The notes: a model not told the origin generated them from the letters alone. Counted from the first letter of the stretch, positions 9,416 to 17,831 are shown. The stretch is DNA of 19,784 bases from Candidatus Gallimonas intestinigallinarum (GCA_019116405.1 DXBS01000121.1:1-19784), one strand, 5' to 3'. Numbers and translations are program-made.

Positions 9416-10533
9416 TCTATCTCGACTACGCTGCCACCACGCCCCTGCGCAGCGAGGCGCTGGAGGCGATGCTTCCCTATCTCAGGGAGGACTTCGGCAA
9501 CCCCGATTCGCTGCATATGCTCGGGCGGCGCGCGGCGCTCGCCCTGCAGGACGCGCGCGATACGATCGCGGCGATCCTTGGCGTGAAGAGCGCGGAGGTG
9601 TACTTCACGGCGGGCGGAACGGAGGCGGACAACTGGGCGGTGCGCTGCACCAAGGCGGCGGAGCGCGGCATTGTTGTCTCTGCGATCGAGCATCACGCCG
9701 TGCTGGAGGCGGCGCAGCTCGCCTCACATGAGGGGCGCGCGGTGCGCTATCTCCCCGTCGGGCGGGAGGGCGCCGTCTCCCCGGATGCGCTCGCCGATAT
9801 TTCCGGGGACGCGGGGCTTGTGGGCGTCATGGCGGTCAATAACGAGACGGGCGTTATGCAGCCCGTGGCGCAGCTCGCCGCGGCGGCGCACGCGCGCGGC
9901 GCACTCTTCTTTTCCGACTGCGTACAGGCGGCATGCTCGTGCGAGTTAAAGCCGCTCGCCGCTGCCTGCGATCTATTATCCCTCTCCGCGCACAAGGTGG
10001 GCGGGCCCAAGGGCGTGGGCGTTTTGGTCATCAAAAAGGGGGTACGTATGTCTCCTCTGATCGCCGGGGGCGAGCAGGAGCGGGGACTCAGGGGAGGCAC
10101 TGTCAACGTCGCGGGCGCGGTCGGGTTCGCAAAAGCGCTCTTACATGCCGTGCGCGAGCGGGAGGACTTCGTGCGCCACACGCAGGCGATGCGCGCCAAG
10201 TTCGAAGCGCGCGTCGTGGAAAAACTGGGCGATGCGGTCACGGTGGACGGCGGCCGCCGCGCCCCCAATATCTCCCATCTGACCTTTGCGGGCGGCGGGC
10301 CCGCGCTGCTCGGGCGCATGGACTTAAAAGGGCTCGCCTGTTCGGCGGGCGCCGCCTGCGCGGCGCACAGCACGCTGCCCTCGCACGTCATGACGGCGAT
10401 GGGAAAATCGGCGGATGAGGCGCGCGCGGGGCTCAGATTTTCCTTCGGCTTGCAGACGACGGAGACGGAGGCGCTCGCCGCGGCGGAGATTGTCGTCGGC
10501 AATTATCGGAACTATATCGGAGGCAACAGATGA
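9412..10533 (+). CDS. Cysteine desulfurase, NifS/IscS class V aminotransferase
   Basis: A 373-residue PLP enzyme that takes sulfur from cysteine for Fe-S clusters or tRNA thiolation. It begins with the classic MIYLDYAATTP. The PLP lysine is Lys195 in SAHKVGGPKG, the active-site histidine is in AIEHHAVL (about 94), and the persulfide cysteine is most likely Cys316 in CSAGAACAAH, aligning with the SSGSAC motif. Cys310 is an extra cysteine in the same loop. AAGGAG (9398-9403), eight bases upstream, selects ATG 9412 over GTG 9406. It overlaps tcdA by four bases at its start and the Dabb gene by four bases at its end (ATGA in both cases). Stop is TGA. Confidence 0.93.
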   Translation: MIYLDYAATTPLRSEALEAMLPYLREDFGNPDSLHMLGRRAALALQDARDTIAAILGVKSAEVYFTAGGTEADNWAVRCTKAAERGIVVSAIEHHAVLEAAQLASHEGRAVRYLPVGREGAVSPDALADISGDAGLVGVMAVNNETGVMQPVAQLAAAAHARGALFFSDCVQAACSCELKPLAAACDLLSLSAHKVGGPKGVGVLVIKKGVRMSPLIAGGEQERGLRGGTVNVAGAVGFAKALLHAVREREDFVRHTQAMRAKFEARVVEKLGDAVTVDGGRRAPNISHLTFAGGGPALLGRMDLKGLACSAGAACAAHSTLPSHVMTAMGKSADEARAGLRFSFGLQTTETEALAAAEIVVGNYRNYIGGNR

Positions 10534-10823
10534 TCAGGCACGTCGTATGTTTTAAGTTACAGGAGGGCGCGAGCGCGGAGGAGGCGAAAGACATGTTGCT
10601 CTCCATGCGCGGAAGAGAGGAGACGGCGCTCTCGGTGGAGGTCGGCATCGACGGGCTGCATTCGCCCCGCTCGTACGATCTCATCCTCATCGTCACGCTC
10701 GCGGACTTTGACGCCCTCGCGCGCTATCAGACGCAGGGGTATCACGCATAGACGGTCAAACCGTACATGCACACGGTGGCGCAGACGGAGCGCTCCGTCG
10801 CCGTCGACTATCCCGTCGATTGA
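10530..10823 (+). CDS. Dabb-domain protein (stress-responsive A/B barrel), read through an in-frame TAG at codon 74
   Basis: A ferredoxin-like small protein of 97 codons if TAG (10749-10751) is read as sense. The first 73 residues (MIRHVVCFKL, then LHSPRSYDLILIVT and ARYQTQGYHA) match a typical Dabb fold and stop just before its final helix and strand. After the TAG the same frame continues with TVKPYMHTVAQTERSVAVDY and ends at TGA 10821, supplying exactly that missing part. Typical homologues read YHVEVVKPY here (from memory), so TAG stands where Glu is usual. The start overlaps the desulfurase stop (ATGA). A terminator hairpin begins ten bases after the TGA, supporting 10823 as the real end. 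Family function is poorly defined. A premature stop would leave a 73-residue fragment. Confidence 0.85.
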
Positions 10824-10832
10824 TGATTGCAA

Positions 10833-10875
10833 GCGCGCCCGCAGGCATTCGCCTGCGGGCGCGCGTCTGTTGTAT
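10833..10875 (+). terminator. Terminator of the tcdA operon
   Basis: A perfect 14-bp stem (10833-10846 with 10851-10864), loop ATTC, followed by a T-rich stretch ending in TTTTT. Confidence 0.85.
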
Positions 10876-10923
10876 TTTTCATGTGCGCCAAACGAGTATG
10901 ATCTGATAGATAAAAGTTGGGTC

Positions 10924-10952
10924 TTGCTTTTATAGGCAGGTTATGATATGAT
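10924..10952 (+). promoter_or_regulatory. Promoter of the ABC transporter gene
   Basis: TTGCTT (10924-10929), 17-bp spacer, TATGAT (10947-10952), about 50 bases before the start codon. Confidence 0.6.
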
Positions 10953-11002
10953 ATTCGTGCAAGCAGTTTGGGAGAGTGAAAAAGTAATCAAAGAGGTAAA
11001 TG

Positions 11003-13447
11003 ATGTTAAAGCTAAACAACATAACAAAAATTTATCATACCGCATCAAAGGAAGAGGTAGTTGCACTGTCCGATATCAGTTTATCTCTTGATAAAAATGG
11101 ACTTGTTTTTATTGTGGGACAGTCGGGCAGCGGCAAAACAACCTTTCTGAACCTCATTGGCGGATTGGATTTGGCGGATCAGGGAGAGATCTTAATTGAA
11201 GGAAGTGTTTTGGGGAAAGATATTTCTCTGGAGAAGTATAGACAAAATTATGTCGGGTTTGTTTTCCAGGAATATAATTTGTTGGAAAATTTGACCGTCT
11301 ATGAAAATATCGCGATCGCCGTATCTGCCTGCCCAAAAAAGGAACTGGAAGAAAAAATAGCCAAAGTGTTAGAGGAGGTCGACTTAAGCGGCTATGAAAA
11401 AAGAAGAATCAACGAATTGTCGGGCGGACAGAGACAAAGAGTTGCAATTGCCAGAGCTTTGGCAAAAAACACTTCCATTTTACTATGCGATGAACCGACA
11501 GGAAATCTGGACAGCCGTACAAGCATAGAAATATTTGATTTGTTGAAGAAGATTTCTGTTGAGAAAACGGTAATTGTCGTTTCTCACAATGAAGAATTGG
11601 CAAAAGAATATGCGGACAGGCTTATAAGAATTTCAGACGGAAAAGTTATATCAGATGAGCAATTTTTAACCCAAAAAATAGCCGAGAAATTTAATAGGAA
11701 AACAGCCAACAATGTACCGCTTCAGTGTAAATTAAAACTTGGATTTAAAAATTTATTCAAGCAAAAATTTAAGACGCTGATCGCCTGTTCATTGCTGGTG
11801 TTTTCATTAATAACTGTGTGCGCTATGCAAATTTGCCTCAGTTATAATTCCGAACACAGCATTGCGCAGTCTCTATCCGGTGAAGAGACGGTCGTTGTCC
11901 TTCAAAACAATTCAACCGACGGCGTATCCAATACCTCGGAAAGATACCCGATGAGAGCGGAGTTATCTGAATATGTTTTGGAAAATAGATTTCATGACGG
12001 ATACCGCACGATATACGGAACAGTATTTATCAGTGACGATGCCGAGATAGGCAGAGAATTTTACGCGAATCATAGCTTGGGTGATAACGAAGCATATATT
12101 TCGGATTATTTTGTTGACATAATTATCAACTTAAGCGATGCTTACAGCCATTTACCCTATACAAATTATGAAGATTTATTGGGGCAGGAAGTTGTATATC
12201 AGGACACAGTTCTCTTTCAGATCGCAGGAGTATTCAAAACCGATTATAAAGAATATTTAGATGAAAGGGGCAATCAAAGGGAAGATAAGATAGCAGATTT
12301 TGAAGACGAAAGAAATTATACTACCACATATCATTATAAACTCAATTACGAGTACAATGTGATATATACTACGCTCGAAACCTTTAACGAAATGTATATA
12401 GGAATAAACAGCAGCGGTTATCGTCAGGATGAAGGCTATCATATCTATGTGGCCGAATCCGACTATGGCGCGACCCTTTCGAATATCAATATCTATAACA
12501 ACAGTATGGTACCTCTGCAATATTTTGATAATTCGGGATATTTGAATTCGACCCAACAAAGCGATAGCGGAGAAGGAGTACTGTTTCAAGAACTTGGCAA
12601 CGATGAGATCGTTGTAAACGGTGAACTGTACAATTATATTTTCGGGAGCAATATAAATTGGGAAAGCTTCAGAATGAACTACCAATACGGGATAGAAAGC
12701 GGCAACTATTTTACCGACGGGCTATCAAACCTGGGCAGGACGGTTGATATTTTAATCAGAGATCCCAACGGAGGGGTAGTCGTCGACGTTTCAAACAAAA
12801 AAATAGTAGGTGTAGATTCAAATATAAACTATGATATAGAGGGCGAGGCTGTTTTTTCCGTGTATGGAACAAGGGAATGTTTTAACATTGGCAACACAGT
12901 CCTTGCAGACCACTATGTTTCGCAATTACAATGGGAAGTGCTGAACAATAAGGAGGAAGTGTTAAAGGATTTAAGGGACGACTCAATCGTAGTAGCCGGA
13001 ACACAAGCCATGCTGATTTACGAAAAAGAGTATATCATAAGTCAGATAAGCTATTTTTTGATTGCCATTGCCGCCGTCCTTGCAATTATTACCGTGATTT
13101 CTACAATCAATCTGGTCAATACAAAAATTCGGGATAATCAAAAAGAGATCGGCATTTTAATGGGAATCGGATACAACAATAAGGACATAATTTTTATATA
13201 TCTGTTTTCAATGATATGTATGCTTGTGTTCTCGTTCCTGATAACTTTAGGTATTATTTATTTAGGCGTATTTGTCGCAAATACTTTGCTGCAAACAATT
13301 CCGTTTACAAATATTGTATTTTTTGATGTGAATGTATTTACCTATCTTACAATATTCGTGACGGGGCTAATCATGGTTATTTTAAGTATGATACCACTCA
13401 TAAAATTATCCAATAAAAAGCCCATCGATATAATAAAAAATCAGTAA
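11003..13447 (+). CDS. ABC transporter, ATPase fused to a MacB/FtsX-type permease
   Basis: An 814-residue membrane protein. The N-terminal LolD/MacB-like ATPase has Walker A GQSGSGKT (39-46), Q-loop Gln89, signature LSGGQ (139-143), Walker B ILLCDE (159-164) and H-loop His195. One membrane helix at about 254-280 leads to a large extracytoplasmic domain of about 400 residues. Three more helices (about 682-704, 730-760, 777-798) form the FtsX core. Such four-helix type VII transporters do not move substrates through a channel but drive extracytoplasmic work: peptide efflux, antimicrobial peptide resistance, or signalling. ATG 11003 is chosen over ATG 11000 for better spacing from AAGAGG (10991-10996). 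The gene is strikingly AT-rich and uses AGA, ATA and AAA where its neighbours use CGC, ATC and AAG, so it was probably acquired. No partner gene or sensor kinase is adjacent. Stop is TAA. Confidence 0.93.
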   Translation: MLKLNNITKIYHTASKEEVVALSDISLSLDKNGLVFIVGQSGSGKTTFLNLIGGLDLADQGEILIEGSVLGKDISLEKYRQNYVGFVFQEYNLLENLTVYENIAIAVSACPKKELEEKIAKVLEEVDLSGYEKRRINELSGGQRQRVAIARALAKNTSILLCDEPTGNLDSRTSIEIFDLLKKISVEKTVIVVSHNEELAKEYADRLIRISDGKVISDEQFLTQKIAEKFNRKTANNVPLQCKLKLGFKNLFKQKFKTLIACSLLVFSLITVCAMQICLSYNSEHSIAQSLSGEETVVVLQNNSTDGVSNTSERYPMRAELSEYVLENRFHDGYRTIYGTVFISDDAEIGREFYANHSLGDNEAYISDYFVDIIINLSDAYSHLPYTNYEDLLGQEVVYQDTVLFQIAGVFKTDYKEYLDERGNQREDKIADFEDERNYTTTYHYKLNYEYNVIYTTLETFNEMYIGINSSGYRQDEGYHIYVAESDYGATLSNINIYNNSMVPLQYFDNSGYLNSTQQSDSGEGVLFQELGNDEIVVNGELYNYIFGSNINWESFRMNYQYGIESGNYFTDGLSNLGRTVDILIRDPNGGVVVDVSNKKIVGVDSNINYDIEGEAVFSVYGTRECFNIGNTVLADHYVSQLQWEVLNNKEEVLKDLRDDSIVVAGTQAMLIYEKEYIISQISYFLIAIAAVLAIITVISTINLVNTKIRDNQKEIGILMGIGYNNKDIIFIYLFSMICMLVFSFLITLGIIYLGVFVANTLLQTIPFTNIVFFDVNVFTYLTIFVTGLIMVILSMIPLIKLSNKKPIDIIKNQ

Positions 13448-13474
13448 GAGGATTGCATACATTCCGCCAATCCC

Positions 13475-13512
13475 GCGCCGCGGGCGGCAAATTTGCCGCC
13501 CGCGGCGCATTT
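13475..13512 (+). terminator. 34-bp perfect palindrome after the ABC transporter
   Basis: 17 bases (13475-13491) mirror exactly onto 13492-13508, then ATTTT. It is GC-rich like the host sequence and unlike the transporter gene it ends, so it probably predates the insertion. Confidence 0.65.
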
Positions 13513-13590
13513 TCTGCAAGAACTTCAAAAAATTTCTCCGCTCCGCGCACATTCGACAGCGGATTTTTCTTCTAAACGCCTGCCGCGCGG

Positions 13591-13600
13591 CATAGAGTAG
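13591..13600 (+). promoter_or_regulatory. Candidate sporulation -10 element upstream of spoIVFA
   Basis: CATAGAGTAGAG closely resembles the CATAGGATAGAG before the SipL-like gene. Both genes belong to the mother-cell programme, so a shared sigma-E-type -10 is possible. The matching -35 is poor (CTAAA about 15 bases up). Confidence 0.3.
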
Positions 13601-13651
13601 AGTAAACGCGGCGGGCTGTGCCCGTCCGCACAATTTTGTTTGAGGTGTGGT

Positions 13652-14380
13652 ATGAACGAAGAACTCAGTTATGCCGAAATGCTGGAGATCCCCGTGGAGA
13701 CGGTCACCGTCAACCGCAAGGAAAAGAAGCGCCGCGGCCGTGCGGAGGAGGACATCGCCGACCGCGTCGTGGAGAGCGTCAACGACCGCGTCGAATCGCG
13801 CGATCCAGCGTATGCGGAGAGCACGCCCATCGAGCGCGCCCCTACGCTCACGCGCAAGGATAAGATTGCCCGCCGTGTGCTCTGGGGGGAGTTTGCCGCC
13901 GTCTGCGCGCTGTGCGCCGTCATCTTCCTGACCAATATCTTTGTCACCAACAGCGCGATCAACACCTTCGTGCGCGATCTGTGGAACGGGTCGGAGACGG
14001 CGACGGACACGCGCACCTATGAGGACTTCACGCTCTCGCCCGTCGTCAACGAGTACACGGACGTCGAGCTCGCCGTTTCGGATACGGGCGTCATGTCCTT
14101 TACAGCGGCGTGCTCGGTGTACGCGCCCTGCGCGGGCGAAGTGAGCGCCGTCAACGGGGACGCCGAGAACGGCTACACCATCGAGCTCAGGCACTCCGAC
14201 TCCTTCTCTACCGTGATGAGCGGGCTGACAAACGTCTATTTTGCGGTCGGGGAGGACGTGAAAAGCAACGTGCCGCTCGCCTATACGGACGGCACCCACC
14301 CCGTGCGCGTCACCTTCTACGAGGACGGCACGCTCCTCAACTGCTATACGGTGAGCGAGGACGGGCTTGCCTGGAGTTAA
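13652..14380 (+). CDS. spoIVFA: SpoIVFA-like membrane protein with degenerate LytM/M23 domain
   Basis: A 242-residue protein with a charged cytoplasmic N-terminus (1-73), one membrane helix at about 75-98 (EFAAVCALCAVIFLTNIF) and an extracytoplasmic domain. That domain resembles a LytM/peptidase M23 fold (YAPCAGEVSAVNG, YTIELRHSDSF, VGEDVKSNVPLAY). The usual zinc histidines are not present in order, so it is likely non-catalytic. In B. subtilis SpoIVFA holds and inhibits the SpoIVFB protease in the outer forespore membrane until the SpoIVB signal. The assignment leans on position directly before spoIVFB. GAGGT lies five bases before ATG 13652. Stop TAA overlaps the next gene. Confidence 0.75.
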   Translation: MNEELSYAEMLEIPVETVTVNRKEKKRRGRAEEDIADRVVESVNDRVESRDPAYAESTPIERAPTLTRKDKIARRVLWGEFAAVCALCAVIFLTNIFVTNSAINTFVRDLWNGSETATDTRTYEDFTLSPVVNEYTDVELAVSDTGVMSFTAACSVYAPCAGEVSAVNGDAENGYTIELRHSDSFSTVMSGLTNVYFAVGEDVKSNVPLAYTDGTHPVRVTFYEDGTLLNCYTVSEDGLAWS

Positions 14381-15197
14381 AGTCCGCGTCCACCCGCTCT
14401 GCCTGCTCGTCGGCGTGCTCTCCGCGCTGACGGGCACCCTCCTGCCCTTTCTCTCGGCGATCCTTGCGGCGGCGCTGCACGAGTGCGCGCACGCCTTCGC
14501 CGCCCGCCGTTACGGCTTCGCGCTCGATACGCTCGTGCTCATGCCCTACGGCGCGACGATCGCGGGGGATATCGGCGGCATCGGCAAAAAGGAGGAGCTG
14601 TGCGTCCTGCTCGCAGGCCCGCTCGCCAACGCCGCGACGGCGCTCGCCTTTGTCGCACTCTGGTGGCTGTACCCCGAGACCTATCCCTATACGGACACGG
14701 CGGCGTACGTCTCTGCCTCGCTGTGCCTGGTCAATCTCCTGCCCGCCTGGCCCTTGGACGGCGGGCGTATCCTACACCTCGCGCTCTCGCCGCTGGGGGA
14801 GGTGCGGTCCATGCGCATCGTGCGCGCCGTCACCTTTTTTCTGGCGGCGGGGGTCCTGGCGTTCTTTGTATGGAGCTGTTTTTCCTCGCCCGCATGGACG
14901 GCGCTCGCCTTTGCCGTGCTGCTCGCGGCGGGTGCGTTCGGCGGCGGCAGGTACGCGCCGCTGAAGTTCTCGCGCAAAAAGAGCCTCGCGCGGGGACTTA
15001 CCGAGCGGCGCATCGTCATCTCCGCTAGCCGCCCCGTGCGCGCGGCATTCCGCTATCTGCGCGAGGAGAGCTATCTCGTGCTCGTCCTGTATGAGGGCGG
15101 GGAATTTGTCGGCGAAGTGACGGAGGAGGAGTACCTTGCCGCCGTGCAGCGGGGGGACTGGGCGCTCCCGCTCTCACAATTGCTGCCGAAATTATAA
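14367..15197 (+). CDS. spoIVFB: SpoIVFB-like M50 intramembrane metalloprotease
   Basis: A 276-residue polytopic site-2 protease. The zinc motif HECAH (HExxH, about 38-42) lies in a membrane helix. The second motif is NLLPAWPLDGGR (about 125-136), where the Asp completes the zinc site. The C-terminal 70 residues look like a single CBS-type module, as in SpoIVFB. In Bacillus this enzyme releases SigK from pro-SigK in the mother cell. The start is TTG 14367, overlapping spoIVFA by 14 bases, with AGCGAGG just upstream. No ATG or GTG fits, and VKVRVHPL near the N-terminus matches the VHP start of the family. sigK is not in the window, so the substrate is inferred. Stop is TAA. Confidence 0.87.
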   Translation: MPGVKVRVHPLCLLVGVLSALTGTLLPFLSAILAAALHECAHAFAARRYGFALDTLVLMPYGATIAGDIGGIGKKEELCVLLAGPLANAATALAFVALWWLYPETYPYTDTAAYVSASLCLVNLLPAWPLDGGRILHLALSPLGEVRSMRIVRAVTFFLAAGVLAFFVWSCFSSPAWTALAFAVLLAAGAFGGGRYAPLKFSRKKSLARGLTERRIVISASRPVRAAFRYLREESYLVLVLYEGGEFVGEVTEEEYLAAVQRGDWALPLSQLLPKL

Positions 15198-15203
15198 AAA
15201 GAC

Positions 15204-15232
15204 TTGAAAATTCTGCCGTGATATGCTACAAT
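15204..15232 (+). promoter_or_regulatory. rng promoter
   Basis: TTGAAA (15204-15209), 17-bp spacer, TGC-TACAAT (-10 at 15227-15232). It starts a leader of about 50 bases, so rng can be made independently of spoIVFB. Confidence 0.8.
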
Positions 15233-15288
15233 AAATAAACTATATTCACCGGTTCATCCCGCTCCGGCGGAAAAGGGTACGATTTTAG

Positions 15289-16785
15289 ATGAAGAAGGAA
15301 TGGTTTTTCGATCGCTTCTGCGGCGCACAGATCGCCGTATATACGGAGGACGGCATCGTCACGGAAGCGATGATCGAACAGGAGAATGCCGCCGATCTGA
15401 CGGGCACGATCTACAAAGGACGGGTGTGCAACCTCGTGCCGGGCATGCAGGCGGCGTTCATCTCCTGCGGGCTGGAGCGCAACTGCTATCTCCCGCTCGG
15501 GGAGGGCGCGGCGCGCTTTACCTCCTACGACGGCGAAGGCAACCTCGTCTCCACGCCCGACTTAAAGGAGGGGGACGAGATCCTGGTGCAGATCGTCAAG
15601 CCCCCGCGCGGCACCAAGGGCGCCAAAGTAACGTGCGATCTGTCCTTTGTCGGCAAGACGCTCATCTATCTCCCGCACACCAATTTTTTGGGGATTTCGC
15701 GCAAGATCACCGATCCCGCCCTGCGCGAGCGGCTGCTGAAGGATGCGGACAAGCTGCGCGAGCCGGGCGCGGGATTCATCGTGCGCACGGCGGCGGCAAC
15801 GGCGGACAAGCGGCACCTGCGCATCGAATCGGAATACTTAAAGCGGGTGTGGCGCTCGGTCTGCCAGACGGCGCAGTCGGCGCAGGTCGGGGACGCGGTG
15901 TACCGCGAATTCGATCTGCCCTTCCGCGTCATGCGCGACAGCCTCGGCGACGGCGTCACCCGCCTGCATGTCGGGGATCAGGAGCTCTACGAAAAAATCG
16001 TCACGCTCGCCCGCCTTCGCCCGGATATCGGCGAACGCAGGGTCACATACTGTCCCGAAGAGGAAAACACCTTCCGCAAATACGGGCTGACGCCCCAGCT
16101 GCGCGCGCTCTGTTCGCGCACGGCGCCCATGGAGAACGGCGGCTATCTGGTCATCGACCGCACCGAGGCGATGACGGTCATCGACGTCAACACGGGAAAA
16201 TTCACGGGCGAGGACAGCCTGGAGGAGACGGTGTTCGAGACAAACCTCGTCGCCGTCAGGGAAATCGCGCGGCAGGTGCGCCTGCGCAATATCGGCGGAC
16301 TGGTCGCCGTGGACTTCATCGACATGACGGAGGAAGCGCACCGCACTGCGATCGACACGGCGCTCACCGAGGCGCTTGCCGCCGACAGAGCCAAGTGCCG
16401 CGTCATGCCCATGAGCGACATGTGCGTGAGCATGTTCACGCGCAAGCGCACGGGCGGGGACATTCTCGATTTCTTCCTCTCGCCCTGTCCCCATTGCACG
16501 CGCCAGGGGTTCGTCTACTCCGATCAATTTCTTGCCATCACGCTGCGCGGCGATCTTCTGGAGCTGTTCGCAGACGATTACGAGGCGGCGATCGTCGATC
16601 TCAGCCGCGACTATATGAAGCGCCTGCTCGCGGGGCGGTACCTCTCGGCGGAAGTGGGCGGCATCTGGAAGGACAAGCGCATCTATCTCGTCCCGCATGC
16701 GGACTGGCACGAGGAAAAATTCACCGTCCGCGGCGACAATTCGGGCGTGCTCAACCTGCCCGACGACGCGAGGCTGTTGTACTGA
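15289..16785 (+). CDS. rng: Ribonuclease G/E family endoribonuclease
   Basis: A 498-residue single-strand endoribonuclease that trims rRNA precursors and starts mRNA decay. An S1-like RNA-binding domain lies at about 36-125 (GTIYKGRVCNLVPGMQAAF). The DNase I-like catalytic part has Asp299 in VIDVNTGKF and Asp342 in VAVDFIDM as the metal-binding pair. The Zn-link is CPHC (400-403), which joins subunits. Length fits RNase G rather than the longer RNase E. The ATG at 15289 is the first in frame, but the Shine-Dalgarno is weak (GGAAAAGGG about 13 bases away). rng between spoIVFB and rplU is common in Clostridia. Stop is TGA. Confidence 0.92.
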   Translation: MKKEWFFDRFCGAQIAVYTEDGIVTEAMIEQENAADLTGTIYKGRVCNLVPGMQAAFISCGLERNCYLPLGEGAARFTSYDGEGNLVSTPDLKEGDEILVQIVKPPRGTKGAKVTCDLSFVGKTLIYLPHTNFLGISRKITDPALRERLLKDADKLREPGAGFIVRTAAATADKRHLRIESEYLKRVWRSVCQTAQSAQVGDAVYREFDLPFRVMRDSLGDGVTRLHVGDQELYEKIVTLARLRPDIGERRVTYCPEEENTFRKYGLTPQLRALCSRTAPMENGGYLVIDRTEAMTVIDVNTGKFTGEDSLEETVFETNLVAVREIARQVRLRNIGGLVAVDFIDMTEEAHRTAIDTALTEALAADRAKCRVMPMSDMCVSMFTRKRTGGDILDFFLSPCPHCTRQGFVYSDQFLAITLRGDLLELFADDYEAAIVDLSRDYMKRLLAGRYLSAEVGGIWKDKRIYLVPHADWHEEKFTVRGDNSGVLNLPDDARLLY

Positions 16786-16810
16786 TTTTTGGGGGACGTA
16801 CCCCTGAAAC

Positions 16811-16852
16811 ATGCGCCGCGGCGGGAAAAAATCCCGCCGCGGCGCATATAAA
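16811..16852 (+). terminator. Terminator between convergent rng and the hypothetical gene
   Basis: A perfect 16-bp stem (16811-16826 with 16832-16847) with an A5 loop. The + side flank is AT-rich (ATAAAATTATC) and the other side has only GTTTC, so it may serve both directions. Confidence 0.6.
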
Positions 16853-16875
16853 ATTATCATACAGAAGGGCGCGCC

Positions 16876-17319
16876 TTAAGCGATGAGCGCCTTCCACGTT
16901 CTTTCAAAGCCCTCTTCGGCGGAGAGCAGTTCGCGGGCAAGCCCGATGATGTCCCGGTCTGCGTGCTCGTCGCTCACCTCGCCCAGCGTGCTCTTGAGCG
17001 CCGTGATCCCCATAACGGTCCCCTGCACCATCATCTCGGCAATGTGCGCGCGGGAGTTGTCCGTCATCGTGCTCATCTTGATGCTCGACCACATCATCGC
17101 CTTCTTGATGGGGCCGGGGTTCTTGAGCTCGATGCTCTTGTCCTTGGCGAGCAGCGCCGCCTTTCCGCCGATCTTTTCATAGTCCTCGTGCTGGCGTAAA
17201 AGTTCTTCACGAAGCTGTGCGTCCTCCGTCTCGGGCAGAATGTCCGAAATGGACTGCAGCGCCAGCTGACAGTTGCGGTGGATCTCCGCAAGCACTTCTT
17301 CACTCTTTTTGAGTTCCAT
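16876..17319 (-). CDS. Hypothetical all-helical protein, ferritin-like bundle
   Basis: A 147-residue soluble protein with no signal peptide. It is predicted almost wholly helical, with four amphipathic helices, and I recall similar Clostridia proteins containing AMMWSSI and AHIAEMMVQGTVMGIT (about 78-112) that are annotated only as hypothetical. The helical bundle suggests a ferritin-like or DUF2383-like fold, but the paired Glu/His metal motifs are not evident. AGGAGG lies five bases before the start at 17319. The gene is convergent with rng and divergent from rplU. Stop is TAA. Confidence 0.8.
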   Translation of the reverse strand: MELKKSEEVLAEIHRNCQLALQSISDILPETEDAQLREELLRQHEDYEKIGGKAALLAKDKSIELKNPGPIKKAMMWSSIKMSTMTDNSRAHIAEMMVQGTVMGITALKSTLGEVSDEHADRDIIGLARELLSAEEGFERTWKALIA

Positions 17320-17402
17320 GGTTTCCTCCTGCATGCAGTTTGTGTGCCACAGGAAAGTTTATGCGATTTTCAAAAAAAATGAGCGGCGGGCGGGAAAAGC
17401 GC

Positions 17403-17431
17403 TTGACTTTCGGGCGCGGATTTTTTATAAT
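17403..17431 (+). promoter_or_regulatory. rplU-rpmA promoter
   Basis: TTGACT (17403-17408), 17-bp spacer, TATAAT (17426-17431). It precedes the L21 leader. Confidence 0.9.
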
Positions 17432-17437
17432 GATTCC

Positions 17438-17515
17438 CGAGCCGCTAAGAACGGGCACCAAAGGACCATGCAACACGGGTCGCCTATGAAGCTTGCGAGA
17501 CTGGGAAGAGGAGGT
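17438..17515 (+). ncRNA. Ribosomal protein L21 leader RNA
   Basis: The 5' leader of rplU contains blocks typical of the Firmicute L21 leader: CCGAGCCGCTAAGAACGGGC, AAAGGACCATG, ACACGGGTCGCCTATGAAGC and the terminal ACTGGGAAGAGGAGG holding the Shine-Dalgarno. The family is thought to mediate autoregulation of the operon by L21. Assignment is from remembered consensus and from its position. Confidence 0.75.
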
Positions 17516-17525
17516 AAAAGCTATC

Positions 17526-17831
17526 ATGTACGCAATCATCGAAAACGGCGGAAAGCAGTACAAGGTTTCCGAGGGCGATGTCGTCAAGGTGGAAAAGCTG
17601 AGCGCAGAAGTGGGCGCAGAGGTTTCCTTCAACGTCGTCATGGTCTCGGACGGTACGGATGTCAAGGTCGGCAAGGATGTTGAGAACGCGAAAGTGACCG
17701 CTACCGTTACTGCGCAGGACAAGTACAAGAAGATCATCGTCTTCAAGTACAAGGCAAAGAAGAACGAGCGCAAGAAGCAGGGTCACCGTCAGCCGTTCAC
17801 TGCGGTCAAGATCGAGAAGATCGTTCTTTGA
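17526..17831 (+). CDS. rplU: 50S ribosomal protein L21
   Basis: A 101-residue 23S rRNA-binding protein. [14 protein letters not shown] at the start and the [17 protein letters not shown] ending are diagnostic. AGGAGGT (17509-17515) lies ten bases before ATG 17526; the in-frame GTG at 17493 falls inside the leader RNA and is not used. It is followed 49 bases later by rpmA, without the usual prp gene between. Stop is TGA. Confidence 0.97.
   Translation: MYAIIENGGKQYKVSEGDVVKVEKLSAEVGAEVSFNVVMVSDGTDVKVGKDVENAKVTATVTAQDKYKKIIVFKYKAKKNERKKQGHRQPFTAVKIEKIVL

Noticed and set aside
10708..10935. 75-residue ORF overlapping the end of the Dabb gene
   Set aside because: It is a different frame over the Dabb tail and the terminator hairpin, and is Arg/Ser-rich shadow sequence.
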